A stretch of 64,000 nt of DNA from Choristoneura fumiferana. Taxonomy: Eukaryota; Arthropoda; Insecta; Lepidoptera; Tortricidae. The stretch is taken from assembly GCF_025370935.1 (NCBI RefSeq), contig NC_133499.1, forward strand, positions 1,984,440-2,048,439. The letters run 5' to 3'. The notes beneath the pieces are model-generated. The model saw only the letters and a list, made by a program, of their open reading frames with translations. It had not been told where the DNA came from and searched no databases. This document shows positions 42,430 to 53,021 of the stretch, one piece after another (the stretch's first letter is position 1; every line of letters begins with the position of its first letter). The translations under genes and the position numbers were made by a program.

Positions 42430-42978
42430 GAGATACTATTCTAAAAGTTCAATATCTCAAAAACGACTGAACTGATTTTGATAAAATATGTCTAATAACC
42501 ATCGCTAGAAAACCTGACTTCAAATAAAAAAACCGCATTCAAATCGGTCCACCCGTTTAAGAGCTACGGTGCCTTAACGGTGCTTTAACGAGTGGACCGA
42601 TTTGAATGCGTTTTTTTTTTCTAATATGAATGCAGGTTTTCTAGCGATGGTTCTTAGACATGTTTTATCAAAGTCGGTTCATCCGTTTCAAGATCATCAG
42701 CTCTTTTGTTCGCTGCGGTAGGAATCTTAGACGCATAATGGGTATTTACTTTACGTCCAAACATATTTGGGACCTAAAATTTGAAACACCCATATATGCT
42801 ATATAACTACGCAAGATTATGGAATTCTCGGCCTGATGCTGCACCCAGGATATCCAGAACACTAGTAGGTACACTCGATCTTGATAAAACCATAGCAGAT
42901 ATATCGTGTTTGGATTCGTTTTGATCAGTATTTGATTCTACATACAATGCAATGGTGGCAACAGGATGAGCTGATGCT
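42430..42978 (+). repeat. Repeat family U with inverted head and one satellite unit
   Basis: 42479-42669 is an inverted repeat of the family head ('aaccgcattcaaatcggtcc' against 'gtggaccgatttgaatgcg'). Then come 'tcatcagctcttttgttcgc', 'gctatataactacgcaaga' and one 130-bp satellite unit (42850-42978). Confidence 0.7.
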
Positions 42979-43335
42979 GCAAAAAAAAAAAAAACAAAAA
43001 AAAATCAAAATCATTTATTCAGTAAATAGGCCGCAATGGGCACTTTTACACGTCATTTTTTAAAACTACCAGCGCTTTCGGAAAGACCATCATTGCCAAG
43101 AAGAATGCGCCGCAAGAAACTTGGCAGAAAGTAATTTTTTCAACATAAAATAATTACAAATAAAATACTTAAAAACTACAGTATACAATGAAATAAAAGA
43201 AAATACAAAAAATAATAATAATAATACAGGGATGTATGGGGTCCCTTAGTTACAAAACTAAACTAACTATAATCTACGTTCAGTGGAAGTGTAGACTGCT
43301 TCCACCGTCATAAATTAAAAAAAAAAAAATATTTC
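42979..43335 (-). mobile_element. LINE 3' end inserted between satellite units
   Basis: The block 'aaaatcatttattcagtaaa', 'gcgctttcggaaagaccatc', 'cgccgcaagaaacttggcag' is a - strand LINE 3' region. It splits the satellite: 'gctgatgctgc' precedes it and 'tgcagccaggatatccagc' follows. Confidence 0.6.
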
Positions 43336-43562
43336 CTGCAGCCAGGATATCCAGCACACTAGTACACTCTATAAAAAATAATATAAGTAGCACATATGTC
43401 GTGTTTGGATTTGTTTTGATCAGTAATTGATTCTACACACAATGCAATGGTGGCAACACGACTAGCTGATGCTGCAGCCAGGATATCCAGCTCACTAGTA
43501 TACTCTTGAAAAAATAATAGCACATAATTATGTCGTGTTTGGATTGGATTCGTTTTGATCAG
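43336..43562 (+). repeat. 130-bp satellite, about 1.7 units
   Basis: Two starts of 'gcagccaggatatccagc' (43339 and 43481). The same monomer is amplified at 53420-54895. Confidence 0.85.
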
Positions 43563-44165
43563 TAAAGGGGTAAAATTGGGGGGTAAAGTTTGTATGGAAA
43601 TTTTCTCATTTCTGGACTTAGAAGTACCTATGAGAATAGGTTTATATGTTTTCGATTACAATTAAAAATTATCTGTGTGAGTGAAATTAATAAAATTCCC
43701 CCCTAAAAGGGTAAAATGGGGGGTAAAGTTTGTATGAAAATTTTCTCATTCTTGGACTAAGAAGTATGAAAATAGGTTTATAAGTTTTAGATTATAATTA
43801 AAAATTATCTGTGTTTGTGAAATGAATAAAATTCCCCCCTAAAAGGGTAAAATGAGAAATAAAGTTTGTATGGAAATTTTCTCATTTCTGGCCTTAGAAG
43901 AGGTATGAAAATAGGTAGGTATATAAGTTCTCGATTACAATGAAAAAATATCTGTGGAGGTGAAATGCATAAAATTCCCCCCTTAAGGGGTAAAATGGGT
44001 GGGGGGTAAAGTTTGTATGGAAACTTTCTCATTTTCTCATGGACTTAGAAGTATGAAAATAGCTATACAAGTTCTCGATTAAGAATTAAAAGTTATCTGT
44101 GTAGGTAAAATAGATAAAATGACCCCTAAAGGGGTAAAATTGTAAATAAAGTTTGCTGATTAAAA
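43563..44165 (+). repeat. Minisatellite, about five units of about 140 bp
   Basis: Each unit starts with 'aggggtaaaatgggg'-like text (about 43565, 43707, 43844, 43985, 44129). It continues 'gtttgtatggaaattttctc', 'agaagtatgaaaatagg' and 'aaattatctgtgt'. It directly follows the satellite. Confidence 0.8.
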
Positions 44166-44800
44166 ATAAAAATGATCTGCGTAGGCAAAGACAGAAAAAG
44201 AAGAAGTAGCTATCGATTTATTAGGGGGGAGTTTCTATGTGACTTCCTTATTTCTAGACTAAAAATATGGCTGGTCACAATTTAAAATGATCCGTATGGT
44301 GTTGGCGATTTCAATAGGGGAGGGGGTTTTTCATACAAAATATACACATTAAATGTGGAAATCAAATTGATATTTAAAATGATGTGTGAAATAAATTTGC
44401 AAATAATTTTGCAATAGGTACCTTACTTAAAAATTACTCATCGGGTTGTGCATAATAAAATCAATAATATTTATTAAGTATATTAATATAAGCGTAATTT
44501 TTGTGTGGTAATCCTTTCTTATTTATCTTTTACCTAAATTAAAAAATATTACGTACAGTGCAAATTCGAATATATACTTCGGGTTCTAGAGTAAGATTCG
44601 GTTCTCGCCGGAAGTACACGAGATAATTAAATTACTCTCGTGCTTTGCATAAAACTTTTCATAAACTAGCTTCAAATCTGGTGAAAAATGTTGTTTATAG
44701 CGAAGTACTTTAGTAAACTGTTACCTATCGTTTACGGCAGTACTTCGCTATGCACACAGATACAAATGTCGCAATTATAACGAGGGTTAATTAAAACATA
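44166..44800. other. Intergenic sequence, nothing recognised
   Basis: It contains an imperfect inverted pair ('tagcgaagtactttagta' near 44698 and 'cagtacttcgctatgc' near 44738). No coding similarity. Confidence 0.35.
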
Positions 44801-44850
44801 TGCTCATATAACTAAGTACACGCGGACGAAGTCGCGGGCAAAAGCTAGTT
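44801..44850 (-). repeat. Repeat family T, 5' end in reverse
   Basis: 'cgcggacgaagtcgcgggc' and 'aaaagctagttta' are the complement of the T start. Confidence 0.65.
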
Positions 44851-45345
44851 TACTCATAAACTACTAATAATTCTCAAGCAAACTTAGCCGTTAAAGTTTT
44901 CCTTGAAAGTTTGATATACTAACTACCATCCTGAATTTTTTCAAATTTTTCCACCCACCGGTTTAGATTTTAGAGGGGGGGGACGCTCGATTTTAATGAA
45001 AATTTGCACTTTAAAGTTGAATATTTCGCAAACAAAGCACTGAATCGAAAAATCGTCGGCAAACCCCTAATGGTTTTAAAAGACCAATCCAACGATATCC
45101 CACATTATAGGGTTGGATGAGAAAAAAAAATCACCCCCTCTTTACGTGTATGGGAGGTACCTACCCTAAAATATATATTTTTTTAATTTTTTTTGTTCTA
45201 TTTTGTCGGAATAGTTTACATATATTTAAAATTACAGCTTTCTAGCATTGATAGTTCCTGAGCAAAGCCGCGGACGGACAGACAGACAGACATGGCGAAA
45301 CTATAAGGGTTCCGTTTTTGCCATTTTGGCTCCGGAGCCCTAAAA
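44848..45345 (+). repeat. Repeat family R, long 3' part
   Basis: From 'actcataaactactaataa' through the G-run at 44975 to 'cattttggctccggagccct'. Confidence 0.75.
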
Positions 45346-45388
45346 ATACATCGGAATTGATAACCTCCTCCTTTTTTTTTGAAGTCAG

Positions 45389-45504
45389 TTAAAAAGGAGA
45401 ATCAATGAAATGAATGAGTGAATGTCAAAATCCCGCTGTCATTGCATGACAATATGTTCTTGTGTGCGTGACCTCAACTCTGGTGGCGCTACCTATACAG
45501 TTGT
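45389..45504. mobile_element. Half copy of the CTATAGGTAGTG MITE
   Basis: 'aatgagtgaatgtcaaaatc' and 'tgtgcgtgacctcaactctg' match the right half of 14351-14522. The Copia element begins directly after it. Confidence 0.75.
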
Positions 45505-45510
45505 AGGTAT

Positions 45511-45792
45511 TGTTGAAATTGTCTTAGTCTATGCTTTACATGGTAACAATGAGCTCTGGCCTGTCAAGGCTGTCATACTAAACGTCATCGCTCTCTTCTG
45601 TTCTAACCTCGAAAGCTGGTACGTGTGAATTTGTGTCGTCCTCTGATATTAATTTTAATCTATAATAATTTCATCAATCCATATGTATAAAGTGCTCTAT
45701 TTAATGTGATTTGGACAATATAATTGTATCCTGAGTATCTGGCCATATTTATTTACCACCCGCCACGCACCTTGCGCACTCTTATTGCTACA
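45511..45792 (+). repeat. 5' LTR of the Copia element
   Basis: 282 bp, starts TG and ends CA. It differs from the 3' LTR in '..cttctgttctaacc' versus 'cttcttttctaacc' and 'cactcttattg' versus 'cactgttattg'. Confidence 0.95.
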
Positions 45793-45850
45793 AAAAGGTT
45801 ATCGAGCCCAGATAACGTTGCGTGGTGTTTTGCGTGGTTTAATTGTAACA

Positions 45851-46170
45851 ATGGCTCAGCAAGTAATACAAGGAAGCACTATTTTTGAGAAATTATCTGG
45901 AATTGAGAATTATGTAAACTGGAAGTTCTCGGTGCGGATGCTTCTTGTCCTAGAAGGATTATGAGAGTGTGTTCTTGGCACCGGCCTGAGCACTTCAACA
46001 CAATCGTTTCCAGTTTGGAAACTGCATGCCTTACCAGTAGCCTATCTACAGAACTGGTGAGGACACGTCTTTTACAAGAAGATCATCGGCAGAACGGGAA
46101 TGGGAACTTCAGTAATAATGTGAGCAGCGGCACATCTATATGTGGCAAAGAGGAAAATAATCTGTGACTA
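45851..46170 (+). pseudogene. Copia gag remnant
   Basis: ATG at 45851 opens a frame with FEKLSGIENYVNWKFSVRM, the N-terminal gag block of Copia elements (a short S/N-G-x-N-Y--W motif). It stops at TGA (45962-45964) where a Trp is usual. The central gag is largely deleted: only about 200 bp separate this from the zinc knuckle, against several hundred in complete elements. Confidence 0.85.
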
Positions 46171-47167
46171 CTGCAAGAAGCCTGGCCATGTCGCTAAACG
46201 ATGTTTCAAGAGGAAGCGTGACCACGAGAAGAAGCCTGACGAGGTTCATACGTTCTTCGCGTCAGCATTCACGGCTACAAATTTGAATGAGTTTATTATC
46301 GACAGCGGTGCTACAGCTCATATGTGTTCTAATACCAATTTATTAATGGACTCTAAAAATAGAAGTACCCTCATTTCAATTGCAAATGGGCAGCAGTTGA
46401 ATAGTACACATATTGGTAAGGTTGCATTGTCTTCTTCCATTTCTTTGTGCGATGTGTTGGCTGTTCCTAAACTTTCCACAAATTTAATATCAGTTAGTAG
46501 GATGGCTGACAGGGGTTATACAGTAATTTTTAACAAAAAATCGTGTAATATTTATGAGGGTAGTTGTAAAATCACTGGCAACCTAGTTTTATCCAGCGAA
46601 AATAGAAATGGGCTTTACATAGTGAAGACTCAACAAGCGCAGCCTGTCTTGGAGGGTGAGCGCTCTGATTTCTTGAAAAAGGATCAAGGAACAGGGAGTG
46701 CTCTTGCTGCTTCATTGGTGCCTGCTGCTGTTTGGCACAAGCGTCTGGGTCACATAAATGAAAAAGGTATGAGTATTCTTGGTGGTGGTGATATGTGTAC
46801 TGGTGTTGTATTTCAGAAAGAAGACAACGTGCCGTACAAATGTGTCCCATGTCTTGAGGGAAAGATGCATATGTCATCATTTCCTAGGACAGCTGGAGGG
46901 CGGTCTACCATGCCACTGGAATTAATTCATTCGAATGTGTGTGGTCCGATGCAAGTCTGCAGTTGGGGCGGAGCCCGCTACTTGTTGACATTCACTGACG
47001 ATTGTACGAGGAAGACATTTGGCTATCTCATGAAAAATAAATCAGAAGTAAGTTCTCATTTCTTTGTTTTTAAAAGTATGGTGGAAAAACAGTTGGATTT
47101 GCCTATCAAAATTTTAAGAACAGACAATGGTACCGAGTATTGTAATAATAACTTAGAAACTTTTTAA
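46142..47167 (+). pseudogene. Copia zinc knuckle, protease and N-terminal integrase
   Basis: A 341-codon frame. The zinc knuckle is CDYCKKPGHVAKRC (CX2CX4HX4C, residues about 9-22). The protease active site is FIIDSGATAHM (D of DSG). The gag-pre-integrase block is AVWHKRLGHINEKG with its HHCC-type zinc site. The integrase core begins HSNVCGPMQV, with the first catalytic Asp in YLLTFTDDCTRKTFGY and the second in KILRTDNGTEY. The frame ends at a T5A7 run near 47160 where one base appears to be missing; integrase coding continues in the next frame. Confidence 0.93.
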
Positions 47168-47169
47168 AA

Positions 47170-47607
47170 AAAGAGGGTATCATTCACCAAACCACTGTAC
47201 CCTACTGTCCTCAGCAAAATGGCGTCGCAGAACGCGCAAATAGGACTATTATCGAGAAGGCGAGATGCATGCTGCAGGAATCTGGTCTGTCAAGTCGTTA
47301 CTGGGGAGAAGCGGTAATGACCGCAATGTATATTAAAAATAGATCTCCTACCAGAGCACTGTCTGGACGCGTTCCTGAATGTGAGTGGACTGGATCTTCT
47401 ATTGATCTCAGTCATCTGCGTGTATTTGGCTGCGTTGCCTATTCTCTTGTCCCTAGTGCAAAAAGGCGTAAGCTTGATGCTAAAGCTAAAAGGTATATTT
47501 TTGTAGGTTATGGTGAAACCTCTAAAGGTTACCGTCTTGTCGACCCATCAAACCCTAGTCAAGTATTGTTTTCGAGGGATGTGTCTTTTTTGAGGACACA
47601 TTTTTAA
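47170..47607 (+). pseudogene. Copia integrase C-terminal part
   Basis: It holds the last catalytic region PYCPQQNGVAERANRTIIEK (Glu of the DDE triad) followed by LRVFGCVAYSLVPSAKRRKL and YIFVGYGETSKGYRL, the usual Copia sequence after the core. The frame breaks at a T-run near 47590, again consistent with a single missing base. Confidence 0.9.
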
Positions 47608-48500
47608 AAGATACTGTAACTGAAAAGAAGAGCAATTTTATCACATTTGACACTATTACTCAAACATGTGATACTAGTCATATTTTACATTTTAATTTAC
47701 ATAATGATGAAATGAACAATGATAATAATGAATGTGTTAATGAAAATAATGAATTTAGTGAAAATTGCAATTTAAATGAGATAGGAAATAATAATAATAT
47801 AATCTCTGAAGATGTATCTCATTGTGAATCACCAATGGTTTCAGATGAAGAGCGGACTCCACTATTGTCACCACTGTCTGACCAGTATTGTACGGGTGAT
47901 GACGGTGAAGAAGGTGAAGGTAGTCCTGAGGATGTTTCCTTGTCTTCCCTGCCGGCATCTTCTGTTGGAGGAGGAGATGTGATTGCGACGAGCGCTCCTA
48001 ACGTCACCTCTACTCTAAGACCTGTGCGACATACACGTGGTAAGATTCCTGATAGATACAAAGATTATGAATGTGACCTATCTGCATTATTGGCGGGAGA
48101 ATATTTACCAGATGACCCAATGAGTTATGAGGAAGCTGTAGGTTCACCTGAAAGAGAGGAGTGGTATGACGCCATGAAAAGCGAATATAATTCTCTTATA
48201 GAAAATAAAGTCTGGCAGTTAGTAGATCGTCCCAAGAAAGTAAACATCATTAAAAGTAAGTGGGTTTTCAAAAGAAAACACGATGCAACAGGTAAGTTCA
48301 GTAAATATAAAGCAAGGTTGGTTGCCCGTGGTTTCACTCAAAAACAGGGAATAGATTTTACTGAGACTTTTTCGCCTGTAGTTAGGCACTCAACCCTGAG
48401 AATTTTATTTGCTCTCTCTGTGGAAAATAATCTAAAAATTGATGACATTGATGTTGCAACAGCATTTTTAAATAGTGATTTAAATGAAACCATTTATATG
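47608..48500 (+). pseudogene. Copia linker and reverse transcriptase, first part
   Basis: An Asn-rich and acidic linker (47712-48050) leads into RT: YEEAVGSPEREEWYDAMKSE, VWQLVDRPK, KSKWVFKRKHDATGK, YKARLVARGFTQKQGIDFTE, then VATAFLNSDLNETIYM. The Asp in DVATAFLN is the first of the RT catalytic triad. The frame is cut at 48500 by a foreign insertion. Confidence 0.92.
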
Positions 48501-49182
48501 GTTTGGTGTACTGCCTTTTCGGCGAAATATGTTTCGCCAAATTTCACTTAGCAACCAACCTTTCGCCAAAGTTTCATTTGGCAAACTAATATTTGGCATA
48601 ACTTTACTTCACATTTTTTTTATTTCGCAACATTTTTGCATTACAAAATTTTACTTCATCACACATTTATGTGGCAAATAAATATGTAGCAAATGATTGG
48701 CTTAGGCAAATAACAAATTGTCAAATAACATTTGGGCAATTTTTTACATTGCAAAGTTATACTTCAATTTGATTTGTGCGAGCGAGCGAAGCGAGCGAGC
48801 AAGACGGTTCGGAACAGAAGCGACTTGGATACTTTAGGTTCAGAAGGCTAAGGCGGGAGCGAAGCGGAGCGTAGCTCCCGCCTTAGCCTTCGATGTTAGT
48901 TTTTTTTTATAGCAGCCAGGATAAATGACACTAGAAAAGTAGGTTGGATGCCATTCAATAAGTTGCTAAATTAAGGTATGCCAATCAATACATTTGACGA
49001 AAACATAAATGACATCTTAAAAAAAAACCAGGTCATAATTTGCATAATAATAATTTATCGAATCATTAGTTGGGAAATGATATCAGTGCGAAACGTTGAG
49101 TTGGGAAATAACATTTCACCTAAATAAAAATATGGGATAAATAGTTTGGGAGTTAATAATTTGCTAAATAATTTTCGCCGAT
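48501..49182. mobile_element. Non-autonomous insertion in the Copia RT gene
   Basis: About 680 bp with no similarity to Copia. It begins 'gtttggtgtactgccttttc' and contains many variants of TTTGGCAAA/TTTCGCC. It has a 48-bp hairpin at 48846-48893 (CTAAGGCGGGAGC pairing with GCTCCCGCCTTAG) and ends near 'ttttcgccgatac'. Copia RT resumes at about 49183. The segment 58866-59100 shares its terminal GTACTGCCTTTTCG and GGCAAC/CGCAA words. Confidence 0.75.
48846..48893. other. Strong hairpin inside the insertion
   Basis: Stem GAAGGCTAAGGCGGGAGC against GCTCCCGCCTTAGCCTTC, 18 bp perfect, with a 12-13-base loop. It is preceded by (GAGC/GAGCGA)n at 48778-48800. Confidence 0.85.
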
Positions 49183-49826
49183 ACATTAGTAAACCCTTAG
49201 GTTTTGATAATGATAGTAAAAATAAAGTTTGCCTATTAAATAAGAGTATTTATGGATTAAAACAGGCCAGTCGCATGTGGAATAAGAAAATTCATGATGT
49301 GTTATCTAAGAATAATTATATACAAAGTAAATGTGAACCATTTATTTAAATAAGAAGAACATCCACTACTTATGTGATAATTGCTTTGTATGTTGATGAC
49401 CTTTACATATTTCATACTGATTGTATAGAGAATGTCTTATCAATGTTGGATAAGGAATTTGCTATTAAACATATTGGCAGTTTAACAAGCTGTTTAGGTA
49501 TAAATGTAACTTTTCAAAAAGATGTTCTTATTTTAGATCAGTCTGACTACATACGACGTTTATTAGTCAAATTTAATATGATTAATTGTAAGCCGGTTTC
49601 AACTCCATTACCTGTAAATTGTAAACTTATAAAGTCTACTGCAGAAAATTGTGAAGACGAGGTATATAAATACAGACAATTATTAGGTTGCCTTATGTAT
49701 TTATCTGTGTGTACTCGTCCTGATATTACATTTGCGTGTAGTCAATTAAGTCAATTTAGCACATGTTTTGATAAATCTCATTGGCGGGCTGCAAAACGCA
49801 TTCTACGTTATTTGGCAGGAACTATG
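49183..49826 (+). pseudogene. Copia reverse transcriptase, second part
   Basis: VCLLNKSIYGLKQASRMWNK, then YVIIALYVDDLYIF, the YVDD catalytic box with both Asp. Then comes IGSLTSCLGINV and CLMYLSVCTRPDITFACSQL, ending RAAKRILRYLAGTM. One TAA (49347-49349) interrupts the frame without shifting it. The reading ends at a nested LINE. Confidence 0.92.
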
Positions 49827-50042
49827 AAAAAAAAAATGAAAAATGAAAAATATTTATTAAGTTAAAAGTACATGGTTTACGGTACAGAGGTTGGAATCTC
49901 CTAGTAAGTATAAAATACCTGTGTCAGGAGATCCCACTCTTCCATTACAAAAAATCTTTATCAATACAAACTAACTATACTATGTTGTACATACAAATAT
50001 GTTTTATGATTTAGAACAATAACAAAAGTAGGGAAAAAGCAG

Positions 50043-50043
<1 letters not shown>

Positions 50044-50083
<40 letters not shown>
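50044..50083. repeat. (GT)n microsatellite
   Basis: About 20 GT units followed by GTGC/GCGT variants. Confidence 0.95.
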
Positions 50084-50088
<5 letters not shown>

Positions 50089-50208
50089 GTATGCGTGCGT
50101 GCGTGCGCGAGTGTGTTTGTGAATAAGTAAGTACTTATAATTATGTGATATGATATGATATCTGATAGCTTAGTACAGATACACAATGTATTAGTGCTTA
50201 AAAAGTAT

Positions 50209-51746
50209 CTAATTTAATAATAGTTCTTCAACAACTTCATAACTTAGAGTTTTTAACCACTTTATTAAAGCCTTTTTACAAGGTAGCACTCGTAAAGGAA
50301 ATATGTTTTTAACTTTATTAATCTTATTATAAAGGCGTGCTGATAATACTCTAAATTGGGTTCTAGCAAAACGAGATTTACAGGGTGGGACACTGACAAC
50401 ATTGTGCTTTCTTCTACCAGTTATTAACTGTGGCTTAAATGCCAACGATTTGTGTACTTTGAGAGCAGTTAACAGAAAAAATAATTTCCTCATTGAAAGA
50501 AGTCCCGAAATATTGTAAAGTTCATTGGTCGAATATCTATACGGTTTAAAGTACATGACCTTAATTAAACTTCTTTGACCTCTCTCTACCTCCAGGAACT
50601 TAGTCTTTGTAGCTCCGCCCCAGACAGTAATACAATAAGTCATAATAGGTTGAGCTAATACTGTGTATAGTTGATTTAACAGTGATTTTGTGGTGATATG
50701 TCGTAACTTTTTGAATAACCACGTGAGTTTTCTGATTCTGTTGTTAACATACTCTATATGTGTATGCCACGAAAGTCTTTGGTCCAACATGATGCCAAGG
50801 TATTTAGTTGATGTCACTTTTGCAATTTGGATACAGTTACAGTGGTTATTCATGCTACAGGTATGCATTTTTAAATCGAAATTACTGTCTGGTTGAGTGC
50901 TTATATTTTTAGTAAAACATATATAGTTGGTTTTTGCAAGGTTAAGTGTCAAAAGATTAGAGTTTAGCCATTGACTTACTCTACGCAGTCCGATATCAGC
51001 ACTGTTAAGAACGCTGTTCCAAGATTTTCCAGTAAACAGAATAACTGTATCGTCCGCGTACGATAAGACGCGACCATCCTCCATGTTCATATCAGTCAGG
51101 TCATTAATGTATATTGAAAATAGAGTAGGTCCAAGTACGCTTCGCTGGGGAACACCAAAAAACACCTCAGACTCTTCGCTTACATAATCACCTATCTTTA
51201 CACGTTGCCTTCTACCATGTAAGTAGTCACCAAGCAAATCCAGCGGCTTTCCTCTAATTCCGATGTGTTCTAATTTATGAACAAGAATGGAAAGAGCGTG
51301 TCGAAAGCTTTCTTAAGGTCCAAGAAAACCGCTGTACATTTGCTACCGCTGTCAACCTGTTCAGCTATTAAAGAGGTAAGTGCCAGTATAGCGTCCTCAG
51401 TGGACCTTCCCTGCCTGAAGCCAAACTGTGAATTTGAAAGGATCCCAAATTTATTTAAATATGAATTCAACCTGTTATTTATAAGTTTTTCTAGTATTTT
51501 TGAAATTGATGAAAGAACGGAGATAGGCCTGTAGTTGTTGGCATCGTCTCTCTTACCACTCTTATAAACCGGTGTAACAATGGATCGTTTAAGAGCCGAT
51601 GGGAAAACCCCATTTTTAAAACATAGATTTGCCAAGTGACTAATGACAGGAACTACAAGAGGTCTAGCAAGCTTAAGGAATTTGGTGGGGATACGGTCAG
51701 GTCCTGGGGCACTATCAGTTTTTAGGCTCATAAGTATTTTATCCAC
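50209..51746 (-). pseudogene. Nested LINE reverse transcriptase, one frameshift
   Basis: Frame 1 (51746-51270): SAPGPDRIPTKFLKLARPLV, VTPVYKSGKRDDANNYRPIS, SKILEKLINNRLNSYL, FGFRQGRSTEDAILAL, AVFLDLKKAFDT. Frame 2 (51237-50209): LGDYLHGRRQRVKIGDYVSE, FFGVPQRSVLGPTLFSIYIN, VLSYADDTVILF with YADD intact, then STKYLGIMLDQRLSWHTHIE and a C-terminal tail. The break is near 51285, a one-base change after KKAFDT. The usual PQGS reads PQRS. The endonuclease part is absent. Clade jockey/CR1-like, not resolved. Confidence 0.9.
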
Positions 51747-51756
51747 TTCTTGGGGA

Positions 51757-52265
51757 ACTATGGTTTATATTTTGTGAAAAGCAATAACATAAATATAAAT
51801 GCATATGCTGATGCAGACTGGGCCAATGATTTATCTGACAGGAAGTCATACTCAGGCTTTGTTATTAAACTGGGAAACAATGTGATCAACTGGGAAGCTA
51901 GGAAGCAACGAAGTACTGCATTGTCAAGTACTGAGGCAGAATATCTAGCGATAAGTGATGTATGCAAAGATAATTGTTTCATTAGGAATTTTCTGTCGGA
52001 AATCTTTGATGTAACTGTTTGTATTACTGTATACAATGACAACCAAAGCGCTCAAAAATTGTTGCTTATTAAAGAATATTCTCATAAGAAAACAAAGCAC
52101 ATCGACCTGCGCTATCATTTTGTTAAAGACTTGGTACAGAATGAATACCTATGTATTAAATATATGCCAACTGAACAAATGGTGGCCGATGTTTTCACAA
52201 ACCCGTTATGTACTCAGAAACATAATAATTTTGTAAAATCTCTAAACATGAAAACTTTCAAGTAA
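51757..52265 (+). pseudogene. Copia RNase H and C-terminus
   Basis: GLYFVKSNNININAYADADW, then LSDRKSYSGFVIKLGNNVIN, STALSSTEAEYLAISDVCKD and YNDNQSAQKLL, the D-E-D residues of Copia RNase H. The end is KTKHIDLRYHFVKDLVQN and MVADVFTNPLC, the conserved terminal block, then a stop at 52263. This is the continuation of 49183-49826 past the nested LINE. Confidence 0.93.
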
Positions 52266-52413
52266 ATGGTTTGTAATATGTAGAGTCATTGTGTGAAAAT
52301 CATTATGTGGAGTCTGAGATGTCATTGTAGAGTCTTAAGACATGTAGAGTCTGAGACATCATGTAGAGTCATTTGAAACATGTGTAGTTTTGAAATGTAC
52401 CTATGTAGAGCAT

Positions 52414-52422
52414 AAGGAGGAG
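52414..52422 (+). promoter_or_regulatory. Polypurine tract of the Copia element
   Basis: AAGGAGGAG directly before the 3' LTR TGTTG, the plus-strand primer for reverse transcription. Confidence 0.85.
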
Positions 52423-52704
52423 TGTTGAAATTGTCTTAGTCTATGCTTTACATGGTAACAATGAGCTCTGGCCTGTCAAGGCTGTCATACTAAACGTCAT
52501 CGCTCTCTTCTTTTCTAACCTCGAAAGCTGGTACGTGTGAATTTGTGTCGTCCTCTGATATTAATTTTAATCTATAATAATTTCATCAATCCATATGTAT
52601 AAAGTGCTCTATTTAATGTGATTTGGACAATATAATTGTATCCTGAGTATCTGGCCATATTTATTTACCACCCGCCACGCACCTTGCGCACTGTTATTGC
52701 TACA
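52423..52704 (+). repeat. 3' LTR of the Copia element
   Basis: 282 bp, same length as the 5' LTR, followed by the GGTAT duplication. Confidence 0.95.
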
Positions 52705-53021
52705 GGTATCTAACGTTGTGGCATCCTCTGAGCCGCACCCAACCCAAAAGTCGCGTCACTCCGCCCTTGACTGGGTTTTATTGCAAATTAACTCGTTACC
52801 TAATATCGTCGAGGAAAATGTTGCAATTTCTATCAAACGAGTATAATGAGAAGGAAATAGGTACAACACTAGCAACAGTACCCGTAGCACCATCTGTGGG
52901 CTTTGTAGGGAATAACCCCGTCGGCCGCTCGCGGCGGTAGATACAGCGTCCGGCGCGTTTTAAAGATGGCGAAAAGAACTGATATGATGGTCTAACGAAT
53001 AATACGTATTTTATTAACCCC

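Larger units (their letters stand above)
49827..51753 (-). mobile_element. LINE nested in the Copia RNase H region
   Basis: A 5'-truncated LINE in reverse orientation. Its 3' end (left) reads, on the - strand, AATAAATATTTTTCATTTTT with short (TTTTTCA)n repeats. Nine bases GGAACTATG occur on both sides (49818-49826 and 51754-51762). They may be the target duplication, though the Copia frame suggests part of this similarity was in the target already. A (GT)n tract (50044-50083) lies in its 3' UTR. Confidence 0.88.
45511..52704 (+). mobile_element. Copia-type LTR retrotransposon with two nested insertions
   Basis: LTRs of 282 bp at both ends (TGTTGAAATT...TTGCTACA) differ at only two positions that I could find. 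The 5-bp target duplication is GGTAT (45506-45510 and 52705-52709). Primer-binding-like text GGTTATCGAGCCCAG (45798-45812) resembles the tRNA-iMet anticodon-arm complement used by copia. The polypurine tract AAGGAGGAG ends at 52422. Order gag, protease, integrase, RT, RNase H is the Copia order (integrase before RT). Coding is broken by a nonsense change and deletion in gag, two single-base frameshifts, a nonsense change in RT, and insertions at 48501-49182 and 49827-51753. Confidence 0.95.
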
